From: JBPBPI01 sp050954885
GTDB taxonomy: Bacteria; Pseudomonadota; Alphaproteobacteria; Caedimonadales; Caedimonadaceae
DNA length: 9,370 nt
Assembly: GCA_050954885.1 (NCBI GenBank)
Contig: JBPBPI010000190.1
Span: 1-9,370, forward strand
Direction: 5' to 3'
Positions 1 to 6,776 of this stretch are shown here, piece after piece; position 1 is the stretch's first letter, and every line of letters starts with the position of its first letter. Position numbers and translations under genes: made by a program. Below the pieces are notes generated by a model. The model was given only the letters and a program-made list of their open reading frames with translations, searched no databases and had not been told where the DNA came from.

Positions 1-2
1 AA

Positions 3-128
3 TATAAAACAGAACACGTTCCCTTAAATCTATGCTATATCCGTAACTCATTCACTCAAAATATCAAAGACAAATCATTACGTCAATCAGCTATAGATTC
101 ATTACATTTTGTTGAGTTGAATCAATAA
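3..128 (+). CDS. possible 3' end of a gene entering from the left (partial, unrecognised)
   Basis: One forward frame is open from the left edge for 41 codons to a TAA at 126-128, with no start codon needed inside the window. The peptide is mixed in composition (ending ...HFVELNQ) and not low-complexity. An open stretch of this length is uncommon by chance in DNA this AT-rich, which is the only support. I recognise no family. It would overlap the 3' end of the leftward gene at 91-705 by 38 bp tail-to-tail, which argues somewhat against both being real as drawn. Sequence to the left of the window would settle it. Confidence 0.3.
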   Translation, partial: YKTEHVPLNLCYIRNSFTQNIKDKSLRQSAIDSLHFVELNQ

Positions 129-705
129 AAGGTAAATTTAATGCCGGTGAGTCAACAGAAGTTGCAGACAAATTTGGTGCAGGTAATGTGCTCACAATAT
201 CAAGAGAGCTTACAGAGTTATCTACTGTTGTAACATTTGATGATTTTGTGACTTCTGGAAATGCCTTAGCGTTAGGAATGATTTTTGGTGTTGCTGCCTT
301 AATAGCCGTTGTTATAATCGGCTTGCTTGGAGAAAAAGAGGCGGAAATTTTTTTCAAAAAATTTATAAATAGTTTATTATTAATAGGTGAGCTTTTAACA
401 ATATTTTGATTCAGGTTTGAAAAAAAAGATAAAAATGGATTTGGATTTGGATTTTGAAGGGGATTTTGGATTGAATTGTCTTTGATAACAAATGTGTCTA
501 AACTTTTAATTTGTTTTTTTTCTACTGATTTATTGATTTTGCTAAAGAAAAGTTTATGAGTCCAGTCTGACTTTTTTCCCTTAATGTTCTGTTTTTTCTG
601 AATTTGAGAAAATATATTTCCCTCAAACATATGTTTAAAATCTGCATTAATTGATTTTATTGAAGATGAGAATAACAATAATACAAGAAGTAATTTTTTC
701 TTCAT
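91..705 (-). CDS. exported low-complexity protein, hypothetical
   Basis: Reads leftward, 204 residues, no recognised family. The N-terminus is a textbook Sec signal peptide: MKKK, a hydrophobic run LLLVLLLF, then a small-residue region with a likely cut after Ala21 (SINA-DF). The rest is rich in Ser, Asn, Lys, Pro and Thr, with an Asn-Pro tract near residues 81-91 (NPLQNPNPNPF) and a Ser/Thr/Pro-rich C-terminal third (about 121-190). No enzyme motif or further strong membrane helix is visible, so a periplasmic, surface or secreted protein of extended structure is the best guess. The ATG at 705 is preceded by AGG about 10 bases upstream. An ORF on the other strand (188-409) has a hydrophobic core; the leftward reading is preferred because it is much longer and starts with a signal peptide. 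It has no co-directional neighbour in the window and points away from the DUF378 gene. Confidence 0.6.
   Translation of the reverse strand: MKKKLLLVLLLFSSSIKSINADFKHMFEGNIFSQIQKKQNIKGKKSDWTHKLFFSKINKSVEKKQIKSLDTFVIKDNSIQNPLQNPNPNPFLSFFSNLNQNIVKSSPINNKLFINFLKKISASFSPSKPIITTAIKAATPKIIPNAKAFPEVTKSSNVTTVDNSVSSLDIVSTLPAPNLSATSVDSPALNLPFIDSTQQNVMNL
436..475. repeat. short tandem repeat (TGGATT)n
   Basis: Three perfect tandem copies of TGGATT lie at 436-453, followed by degenerate GGATTTTGGATTG-like copies to about 475. On the minus strand this encodes the Asn-Pro tract of the exported protein. The unit is six bases, so copy-number changes would add or remove Asn-Pro dipeptides without shifting the frame. 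Confidence 0.6.
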
Positions 706-1070
706 TTTTATACCTATTTATTGTAAAACTATAATATTACTTTATTACAGTTATAATTAATTCATAGTTAATATTAAATAATAAATATTTTTACTGGAAA
801 AATTAATAAGTAATATTTAGATTTATAAGATCTGTAAAATTTTTTAGAATTTTTTTAATAAATTTGAAGAGAATTTGAATTTTTTTAACAGGCGTTCAAT
901 GAATTTTTTGCAAATCAAAAAAGGATACTTATTTAAAAATTTATATTTAAATTTTAAATAAATTATCTTTTATTTCCCTAATTTACAAACTTGATATAGA
1001 ATAACTTTAGAGTAAAGAGAAAATGTTAAAATCTCAATACTTTAACTATAAAAACAAAAGGAAAAGTTAC
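706..1070. other. very AT-rich divergent intergenic region
   Basis: This separates the leftward exported-protein gene from the rightward DUF378 gene and must hold both promoters, but the DNA is so AT-rich that many TATAAT-like hexamers occur and none stands out. A TAGAAT hexamer at 997-1002 and a TTGATA at 991-996 are the nearest promoter-like elements for the rightward gene, without a convincing partner. Visible structure: a 12-base direct repeat GAATTTTTTTAA at 847-858 and 877-888 (30-base period), and a small perfect hairpin TTTTTTG/CAAAAAA at 904-910 and 916-922 with a 5-base loop. The longest forward ORF starting here (near 899) has about 20 codons and is not credible. No RNA gene is seen. 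Confidence 0.5.
1056..1064 (+). promoter_or_regulatory. Shine-Dalgarno site deciding the start of the DUF378 gene
   Basis: AAAAGGAAA lies about 8 bases before the ATG at 1071. The earlier in-frame ATG at 1023 has only an AGAGAAA-like stretch directly against it, and would add 16 mostly polar residues that do not belong to the family. Confidence 0.6.
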
Positions 1071-1289
1071 ATGAATGTTCCTGATATTACAACAAAAGTT
1101 TTATCATCAATAGGTGCGATAAATTGGGGATTGATTGCATTATTGGATTTTAATTTGGTATATGCTTTGTTTGGCGTCAGTATTATTAGTGCAGCCATAT
1201 ACGTCTTGGTTGGTGTCTCTGGTCTTTATCAACTTATTTCAGCATTCACAACAATTTCAAATAACACTCGAAATACAGTCGTCGTCTAA
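1071..1289 (+). CDS. DUF378 family small membrane protein (YuzA-like)
   Basis: A 72-residue protein with two hydrophobic segments, roughly residues 9-35 and 38-58. The sequence IGAINWGLIALLDFNLV followed by AAIYVLVGVSGLYQL is the DUF378 pattern: an INWGL motif in the first helix and a (V/I)YxLVGxxGLY motif in the second. The family is widespread in bacteria, usually 60-80 residues, located in the inner membrane and of unknown function. The start at 1071 is chosen over the in-frame ATG at 1023 because it has the better ribosome site and gives the usual family length. The gene stands alone, followed by a hairpin before gltX. The short polar tail (ISNNTRNTVVV) is unremarkable. The family call is from recognition of the motifs. 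Confidence 0.8.
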   Translation: MNVPDITTKVLSSIGAINWGLIALLDFNLVYALFGVSIISAAIYVLVGVSGLYQLISAFTTISNNTRNTVVV

Positions 1290-1309
1290 TTTATTGATCT
1301 ATATTTCAA

Positions 1310-1338
1310 TTCTGAGTCAGTTTGCAATTGACTCAGAA
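1310..1338 (+). terminator. hairpin, probable terminator of the DUF378 gene
   Basis: TTCTGAGTCA (1310-1319) and TGACTCAGAA (1329-1338) form a perfect 10-bp stem, which can extend inward with one G-T and two T-A pairs. It starts 20 bases after the stop codon. The tail is only ATTTG, not a strong T run, so it may be a weak terminator or a 3' stabilising hairpin. Confidence 0.5.
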
Positions 1339-1446
1339 ATTTGAGAATCACATTTTTACCATTTAAAAAATAAAGATTGGTCTCCATTTCAAGAATATGA
1401 TATGGCATAAGATAATTGAAAATTTTATCAAAATTGCGGAGATATC

Positions 1447-2793
1447 ATGAATCCGGTTGTCCGTTTTGCTCCCAGTCCCACAGGCCTTTTGCATGTGGGA
1501 AACACGCGTACTGTTTTAATTAATTGGTTGTTTGCTTATAAACATCAAGGAACCTTTATCTTAAGACTTGATGACACAGATTTTGAGCGATCACGTGAAG
1601 AATATACCGATGCGATCCATCAGGATCTGAGTTGGCTTGGTCTCAGTCATGATCGTTATGAAGTTCAATCAAAACGTTTGCAAAAATACGAAAAGGCAGC
1701 AGAATTATTAAAAGAACAAGGACTTTTGTATCCTTGTTATGAAACACCAGAAGAATTAGATTTCAAACGTCGCTTGCAACGAACTCAAGGCCTGCCGCCT
1801 ATTTATGACCGGGCTGCTTTGACATTAACAGCTAGTAATATACAAAAATATCAAGATCAAGGCCGCACACCTCATTGGCGTTTTGTCCTTAAAGATGAAC
1901 CGGTATCTTGGGACGACTTGGTGCACGGCGTCACCCGTTTTGAACGTAATACAGCCAGTGATCCTATTTTAATCCGTGAAGATGGCACTTTTGTTTACAC
2001 ACTATGTTCGGTCGTTGATGACATCGACATGGGGGTAACACACATCATTCGTGGGGAAGATCATGTCAGTAATACAGCTGTACAAGTTCAACTTTTTAAA
2101 GCATTGGGCGCTGAGGATCATCAATTCACCTTTGGCCATCTTCCTTTGATGGTCGGCGAGCAAGGAGAATCGCTCTCTAAACGATTGGGCAGCCTGAGTT
2201 TAAATGAACTCAGAGATCAAGATATAGAAAGCCTAGCTCTCAATAGTTATCTAGCAAAAATTGGAACATCGGAAGATGTCACACCTGCTTTTTCAATGGA
2301 ACAATTAATTTCAGAATTTGATATCACACATTTTGGTCGTGCCTCACCACGTTTTTCTCTACCAAATTTAGAAAAGTTAAATGCCAAGTTTCTGCACGGT
2401 TGTGACTTTAAAAATATCCAACCTAAACTGAAGGCCCATGGTTTAGAAGATGTAGATCATGCTTTCTGGCAAGCTGTTCAAGGAAATTTGACTAAAGTTA
2501 GAGATTTGAATCATTTTATTGAAATTTGTCAAAAGGAAATTACGCCTAAGATTGAAGACCCCGAATACATCCATCAAGCGATGGATGTATTGCCAGATAT
2601 GCCGTGGGACCTTCAGACTTGGAGTCAGTGGACAGATTTATTAAAGGCAAAAACCGATCGTAAGGGCAAAGCATTATATATGCCGTTGCGTTTAGCGTTG
2701 ACGGGCGAATCTCATGGCCCTGAGATGAAAGATTATCTGCCTCTTTTGGGACGTGATCGCGTTTTAAAACGTTTGCAAGGATTGAAAGCTTAA
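1447..2793 (+). CDS. gltX: glutamyl-tRNA synthetase (GluRS)
   Basis: Class I aminoacyl-tRNA synthetase that activates glutamate with ATP and loads it on tRNA-Glu in the cytoplasm. The length of 448 residues is normal. The start FAPSPTGLLHVGNTRT holds the HIGH-equivalent HVGN at 16-19, followed by the LRLDDTD segment (39-45). The catalytic domain continues with RGEDHVSNT (202-210) and the KMSKS-equivalent LSKRLG at 243-248. E. coli has SKRHG at that loop; the Leu form is familiar from alphaproteobacterial GluRS. The insert after residue 95 has one Cys (C97), so the zinc site of the E. coli enzyme is absent, as in many GluRS. Many Alphaproteobacteria carry two gltX paralogs and charge tRNA-Gln through Glu-tRNA-Gln and GatCAB. 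Whether this copy serves tRNA-Glu, tRNA-Gln or both cannot be read from one sequence. A GGAG at 1439-1442 sits 5-6 bases before the ATG. cysS follows 26 bp later. Confidence 0.97.
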   Translation: MNPVVRFAPSPTGLLHVGNTRTVLINWLFAYKHQGTFILRLDDTDFERSREEYTDAIHQDLSWLGLSHDRYEVQSKRLQKYEKAAELLKEQGLLYPCYETPEELDFKRRLQRTQGLPPIYDRAALTLTASNIQKYQDQGRTPHWRFVLKDEPVSWDDLVHGVTRFERNTASDPILIREDGTFVYTLCSVVDDIDMGVTHIIRGEDHVSNTAVQVQLFKALGAEDHQFTFGHLPLMVGEQGESLSKRLGSLSLNELRDQDIESLALNSYLAKIGTSEDVTPAFSMEQLISEFDITHFGRASPRFSLPNLEKLNAKFLHGCDFKNIQPKLKAHGLEDVDHAFWQAVQGNLTKVRDLNHFIEICQKEITPKIEDPEYIHQAMDVLPDMPWDLQTWSQWTDLLKAKTDRKGKALYMPLRLALTGESHGPEMKDYLPLLGRDRVLKRLQGLKA

Positions 2794-2806
2794 ATCTTAA
2801 GCATTT

Positions 2807-2813
2807 GAGAAAG
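2807..2813 (+). promoter_or_regulatory. Shine-Dalgarno-like site deciding the cysS start
   Basis: GAGAAAG lies 6 bases before the ATG at 2820. A TTG at 2805 is in frame five codons earlier, but it has no ribosome site and would add residues that CysRS proteins lack. Confidence 0.5.
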
Positions 2814-2819
2814 TTTAAT

Positions 2820-4199
2820 ATGTCATTGCATCTTCATAATACTTTAACGCGTAAACTTGAGATTTTTCAACCCCTTGATGCGGATCATATCCGCATGTAT
2901 GTTTGTGGCCCCACAGTTTACGATCGCGCGCATTTAGGGAACTTTCGCCCCATCGTGGTATTTGACGTCCTATTTCGTCTTTTGAAACATTTTTATCCCA
3001 AAGTGACTTATGTCAGAAACATCACAGACATTGACGATAAAATTATGGACGCGGCACAGAAAAAAGGCCGCACCATTGATCAAATTACCCAAGAAACCAC
3101 ATGTTTGTTTCATGATGATATTGCCGCTTTAAATGTTTTGGCACCAACTGTTGAGCCACGTGCTACAGATCATGTTATTGAGATGATTGACTTAATCAAA
3201 GTACTTCTTGAAAAGGAATTGGCTTATGAAGCACAGGGTCACGTCTTATATCATGTGCCCGCTTTGAAATGTTACGGTCAGCTATCAAATATATGTGTGG
3301 AAGATATGCGGGCAGGGGCAAGGATTGATGTGGCACCCTATAAAAAAGATCCTGCTGATTTTGTGTTGTGGAAACCTTCAGATGTTCATCAACCAGGTTG
3401 GGAAAGTCCTTGGGGACGAGGCCGTCCAGGATGGCATATCGAATGTTCTGCCATGAGTTTAAAACATTTGGGTGTCAGTTTTGATATTCATGGCGGGGGT
3501 CAGGATTTAATTTTTCCTCATCATGAAAATGAGATGGCTCAAAGCATTGGTGCCCACGGTTTTGATACATTTGCACGGTATTGGTTGCACAATGGTGTTT
3601 TAACCGTTAACGGTGAAAAAATGTCAAAATCTTTGGGAAATTTTGTCACCATGGTGGATTTGGCGCCAAAGGCTAAAGGAGAGACTCTACGTTTTGCCTT
3701 ACTTTCGGCCCATTATCGGCAATCTTTAGATTTTACAGACGATACCCTAATCCAAGCCGCTGCAAGCCTTAATCGACTTTATGGTGCTTTAGAAGGCTTT
3801 TTACCAAATGACCAGTCGGCGGATATTGATCCAAAAGTTATCGAAGCCTTGGCAGATGATCTTAACACACCTCTGGCAATTGCCGCCCTTCATGCGCTCG
3901 CTAGAGAAATTTATAAATTACCACATGGACAGGCGCGTAGGTCCTTGCAACAAATTTTGTATAAAAGTGGTGGTTTACTAGGCCTTTTACAAAAAGATCC
4001 CAAACTTTGGTTTCAAGAAACAACCGCAAATTTTCAGGGTTTAAGTTCAGATATGATTGAAGATTGGATTGTCAAACGCATGCAAGCACGGGCGCAAAAA
4101 GATTTCGCAGAATCAGATCGAATTCGAGATTTTTTGAAAGATCAAGGCATTACATTGCTTGATTCTTCAACGGGAACCACATGGCGTCGTGATGTTTAA
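2820..4199 (+). CDS. cysS: cysteinyl-tRNA synthetase (CysRS)
   Basis: Class I aminoacyl-tRNA synthetase that charges tRNA-Cys with cysteine. From the ATG at 2820 it is 459 residues, close to the 461 of E. coli. The N-terminal HNTLTRKLEIF and MYVCGPTVYD match the family; C29 is the first zinc ligand and HLGN (38-41) replaces HIGH. VRNITDIDDKI, FVLWKPS and SPWGRGRPGWHIECSAM follow; the Cys in HIECS and the His/Glu residues of FPHHENE complete the zinc site that selects cysteine. EKMSKSLGNF (near residue 270) is an intact KMSKS loop. The C-terminal anticodon region ends GTTWRRD, as is typical. All expected catalytic elements are present, so the enzyme should be active. It lies 26 bp behind gltX in the same direction with no terminator between, so the two are probably one transcript. 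Confidence 0.97.
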   Translation: MSLHLHNTLTRKLEIFQPLDADHIRMYVCGPTVYDRAHLGNFRPIVVFDVLFRLLKHFYPKVTYVRNITDIDDKIMDAAQKKGRTIDQITQETTCLFHDDIAALNVLAPTVEPRATDHVIEMIDLIKVLLEKELAYEAQGHVLYHVPALKCYGQLSNICVEDMRAGARIDVAPYKKDPADFVLWKPSDVHQPGWESPWGRGRPGWHIECSAMSLKHLGVSFDIHGGGQDLIFPHHENEMAQSIGAHGFDTFARYWLHNGVLTVNGEKMSKSLGNFVTMVDLAPKAKGETLRFALLSAHYRQSLDFTDDTLIQAAASLNRLYGALEGFLPNDQSADIDPKVIEALADDLNTPLAIAALHALAREIYKLPHGQARRSLQQILYKSGGLLGLLQKDPKLWFQETTANFQGLSSDMIEDWIVKRMQARAQKDFAESDRIRDFLKDQGITLLDSSTGTTWRRDV

Positions 4200-4210
4200 A
4201 AATATTTTTT

Positions 4211-4242
4211 AAATAAAAAATACAAATTAAAATTTTTTATTT
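4211..4242. terminator. AT-only inverted repeat after cysS
   Basis: AAATAAAAAA (4211-4220) and TTTTTTATTT (4233-4242) are perfect complements around a 12-base loop, starting 11 bases after the cysS stop. With no G-C pairs the stem is weak; the T-rich second arm may help release the gltX-cysS transcript. Its last bases run into the next promoter. Confidence 0.3.
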
Positions 4243-4270
4243 GACCTTTTGGAAATAACGCCTAATTATA
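4241..4270 (+). promoter_or_regulatory. sigma-70-type promoter for the symporter gene
   Basis: TTGACC at 4241-4246 matches five of six bases of the -35 consensus. After 16-18 bases comes TAATTATA (4263-4270), which offers a -10 element. Transcription would start near 4276, giving a leader of only about 15-30 bases before the candidate start codons at 4291 and 4309. Confidence 0.5.
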
Positions 4271-4290
4271 ACGCAATTTAAATTTAATGA

Positions 4291-5490
4291 ATGGTCGGGA
4301 TTTTATTGATGATACTCACGTCTTTGAAAAAAATATGTCAAAATACTTCGCTCAGTTTGATCTTTGTGATTGCTTTTGCGTTGATCTTTGGCGATCAACT
4401 GCCACCGCAAATTACAGCCTTTTTCTATAGCTTGAGCTTGTCGATCAAAGAAATTTTGATCATGCTGTTGCCATTTATTATCTTTACCTATCTTGCGTCT
4501 TGTATTTTGTCCCTTAAGCAAGGGGCCATGATTTTCATTATAGTTCTTCTTGGTATGGTATTGGTGTCAAACTTTTTATCCATTTTGACCGGATATTTGG
4601 CATATATGGCAGATTTAATTGCGGTGACGTCCAAAGGAAATGCCATTGGCAACATGGCTGTTTTGGAGCCTCTATGGGATCTTTGTCTGCCGAAAATAAT
4701 AGGCAACGATCATGCTTTATTTTTGGGTCTAGCCGTTGGTATTTTGTTCACCTATTGGCGTGTTGCACACATTGAAAAAGGTATTGTGGTTTTAAAAAAG
4801 TATGTTGATTTTTTTATGAATCAACTGTTTATTCCCATCCTTCCTGTGTTCATTTTGGGATTTGTTTTAAAACTGAAATACGATGGTATTTTGGGCGAAA
4901 TTCTTCAAGAGTATACCCCTGTTTTGGGCATCATTGTGGCGTTACAAATTTTTTATCTGACTATTTTATATGTTGTTGCCGCACAATTCAATTTTTCAAA
5001 AGCAGTCAATTATTTTAAGAATGTTCTGCCGGCAGCATTGGCTGGCTTTACGACAATGTCCAGTGCAGCGGCAATGCCCCTCAGCATTCAATCTGCAGAA
5101 AACAACACAGGTGACCCTGAAGTGGCGCGTGCCATCATTCCGGCCACTCTTAACATTCATATGATTGGCGATAGTGTAACCATTTCAATTATGGTGATGG
5201 TTTTAATGCGCACCTTTGGATTTGAATGCCTGACATTTTATGATTATTTGGTCTTTACAGGATATTTCATGATTTCTAAATTTGCGGTTGCAGCCGTTCC
5301 TGGGGGAACTATTTTTGTCATGGTACCTGTTTTAGAAGCTCAATTGGGATTCACACCCGAGATGTCAGCCCTGATCACAGCTCTCTATATTTTATTTGAT
5401 CCCATCACGACAGCCGCCAATGTCTCTGGCAACGGGGCCTTTGCTGTTTTATTCAGTCGTGTGATGAAAAGACGTCAGCCTGTTATTTAA
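4291..5490 (+). CDS. divergent dicarboxylate/amino acid:cation symporter (DAACS/SDF family)
   Basis: Inner-membrane secondary transporter of 399 residues with about eight helices and two re-entrant hairpins, the GltP/GltPh fold. The order of landmarks is conserved: hairpin 1 at 253-264 (FTTMSSAAAMPL), the helix 7 motif at 288-296 (NIHMIGDSV), hairpin 2 around 331-345 (VPGGTIFVMVPVLE), and helix 8 at 368-384 (LFDPITTAANVSGNGAF). Aligned by eye to GltPh, the NMDGT motif reads HMIGD, the Arg that holds the acidic side chain (R397) is Thr373, the amino-group Asp (D394) is kept as Asp370, and the sodium-site Asp (D405) is Asn381. This suggests an amino-acid-type substrate, perhaps not glutamate/aspartate, and altered cation coupling. 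The ATG at 4291 has no clear ribosome site; the in-frame ATG at 4309 has GGGA 8 bases before it and may be the real start (393 residues). The gene has its own promoter. Family assignment is firm; substrate is unknown. Confidence 0.85.
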   Translation: MVGILLMILTSLKKICQNTSLSLIFVIAFALIFGDQLPPQITAFFYSLSLSIKEILIMLLPFIIFTYLASCILSLKQGAMIFIIVLLGMVLVSNFLSILTGYLAYMADLIAVTSKGNAIGNMAVLEPLWDLCLPKIIGNDHALFLGLAVGILFTYWRVAHIEKGIVVLKKYVDFFMNQLFIPILPVFILGFVLKLKYDGILGEILQEYTPVLGIIVALQIFYLTILYVVAAQFNFSKAVNYFKNVLPAALAGFTTMSSAAAMPLSIQSAENNTGDPEVARAIIPATLNIHMIGDSVTISIMVMVLMRTFGFECLTFYDYLVFTGYFMISKFAVAAVPGGTIFVMVPVLEAQLGFTPEMSALITALYILFDPITTAANVSGNGAFAVLFSRVMKRRQPVI

Positions 5491-5522
5491 AAATTTTTTT
5501 AGAATATTTAAATTCAAAATCT

Positions 5523-5542
5523 TTTTATTAAATTTAATAAAA
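5523..5542. repeat. perfect 20-bp AT palindrome between the symporter and LRR genes
   Basis: TTTTATTAAA followed directly by TTTAATAAAA is a perfect palindrome 32 bases after the symporter stop. It could be a weak cruciform, part of a terminator (a run of seven T lies just upstream at about 5494-5500), or a regulator site for the LRR gene 60 bases downstream. It contains only A and T, so chance is also possible. Confidence 0.35.
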
Positions 5543-5586
5543 TTATTTACCAATAGTAATTATTTTGTTAATTAAATCTTAACAAG

Positions 5587-5592
5587 AGAAGG
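5587..5592 (+). promoter_or_regulatory. Shine-Dalgarno site deciding the LRR gene start
   Basis: AGAAGG abuts the first in-frame ATG at 5593 with no spacing, which would be unusable, but lies 9 bases before the ATG at 5602. This fixes the start at 5602 and gives a signal peptide beginning MNKYFKF. Confidence 0.6.
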
Positions 5593-5601
5593 ATGATTTT
5601 G

Positions 5602-6744
5602 ATGAATAAATATTTTAAATTTATATTATTGGTAAGTTTTACAAGTCTTAATGTAGAGTATGGCTCTTCTTCGGATGACCAAGAAGATAAAATGATTTCC
5701 ACATTTCAAACTCCCGATATAGAAAATTTGGATGTGCAAAACAGCCTCAAAGAATATCCTTTAGATTTTGTGACCTCTTTAAAATCTATAGATCCGCATT
5801 TTTTAAAATTTCCAGGATTCATAGATTACTGTTTTCGTAATTTTGAAAATGCAAAAACTCCTTTTCATCTTAAAGATGAAATTGAGAAACTTCCCAAAGA
5901 GGAATGGCAAAATCTTAAGAATGCAAATGCTCATACTGTTTCTCTGTCACCTGAAGTGAAAATTGATACAGCGGAGGCATATGGCTTAGGGAAATCTTTA
6001 CATGGGACTAAAATTCAGAAAGTTACAATAAATGATGGCCAAATTGATTCAGATGGGGCAGTCGCTTTTATAGAATCTTTACAAGGAAGTCAAGTTTCTG
6101 TGGTTGACCTAAGTTATAATTCAATTGGTGATGATAGAGCTGATGATTTAGGACGTGCTTTCCACGGAACTCAGGTTAATACAATTAAATTATTTTCTTG
6201 TGATATACGTGTGGATGGAGCGATTAATTTCCTGAAAGCCTTGCGAGGATCTTTAGTTCAAGCAGTTGACTTAAGTTATAATCCAATAGGTATAAATGAA
6301 CAGTTAGATCCTCAACAGATTCTAGAAGCTAAAAATAACCCAAAACATATTCTTTTGAAAGGTAGTAAAGCTCGTACTTTAGGACATGCTTTATGTAAAA
6401 ATCAGATTCATACAATTGAATTGAATAGGTGCGGTATGGGGGCATCTGGCATAATAAATTTTCTAAAAGCCTTGAAAAAAAGTTCACTTGATACACTTGG
6501 TTTAGAAGGTAATGGTATTAATAATACTAAATTGAGTGCTTTAGGTAAGAATTTGAAAAAAACTCAAATCTATACGATTTCTCTAAATGATCATACGATT
6601 GATTTGAATGCATTGCGTGATTTTTTAGAAGCATGGCAAGGGCTTGAAGTACGTAATGTTAATTTCATGTTCTGGCATCAATTTACTTCTGAAGAGAAAA
6701 TAAATTCATTGAAATCAGATTATCCTACTATTAATTTTATTTAA
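5602..6744 (+). CDS. exported leucine-rich-repeat protein (ribonuclease-inhibitor-like LRR)
   Basis: A 380-residue protein. MNKYFKFILLVSFTSLNV is a signal-peptide-like start; the cut site is unclear (residues 20-24). An unrecognised N-terminal part (about 25-110) is followed by LRRs of the ribonuclease-inhibitor type, with VDLSYNSIG at 168-176 and VDLSYNPIG at 222-230. The LRRs are organised as a double repeat of about 55 residues, four copies starting near 128, 183, 259 and 314. Each has an LG..LHGTxI-type segment, an IxxIxLxxCxI strand, a DGAINFLKAL-type helix and a second VDLSYNxIG strand. A 25-residue insert (about 231-257) separates copies two and three, and copy four is degenerate. Such solenoids bind proteins. 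An exported one in a host-associated bacterium could act on the host or at the cell surface, which is inference. No catalytic motif is seen. The gene is AT-richer than gltX/cysS and stands alone. Confidence 0.75.
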   Translation: MNKYFKFILLVSFTSLNVEYGSSSDDQEDKMISTFQTPDIENLDVQNSLKEYPLDFVTSLKSIDPHFLKFPGFIDYCFRNFENAKTPFHLKDEIEKLPKEEWQNLKNANAHTVSLSPEVKIDTAEAYGLGKSLHGTKIQKVTINDGQIDSDGAVAFIESLQGSQVSVVDLSYNSIGDDRADDLGRAFHGTQVNTIKLFSCDIRVDGAINFLKALRGSLVQAVDLSYNPIGINEQLDPQQILEAKNNPKHILLKGSKARTLGHALCKNQIHTIELNRCGMGASGIINFLKALKKSSLDTLGLEGNGINNTKLSALGKNLKKTQIYTISLNDHTIDLNALRDFLEAWQGLEVRNVNFMFWHQFTSEEKINSLKSDYPTINFI

Positions 6745-6776
6745 TAGATTTATGAACTTATTAAAATGTTTTTTGT

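Noticed and set aside
188..409. Forward ORF of 73 codons with a hydrophobic core
   Set aside because: It lies wholly antisense to a much longer ORF with a classic signal peptide, and the two frames share third codon positions, which readily produces mirror ORFs. Kept only as a note in the findings.
1023..1070. N-terminal extension of the DUF378 protein
   Set aside because: The second ATG at 1071 has a better ribosome site and gives the normal family length; the extension is polar and unlike the family.
4303..4706. Two leftward ORFs of about 72 codons inside the symporter gene
   Set aside because: They are antisense to a well-supported membrane transporter, with basic low-information products and no family motif.
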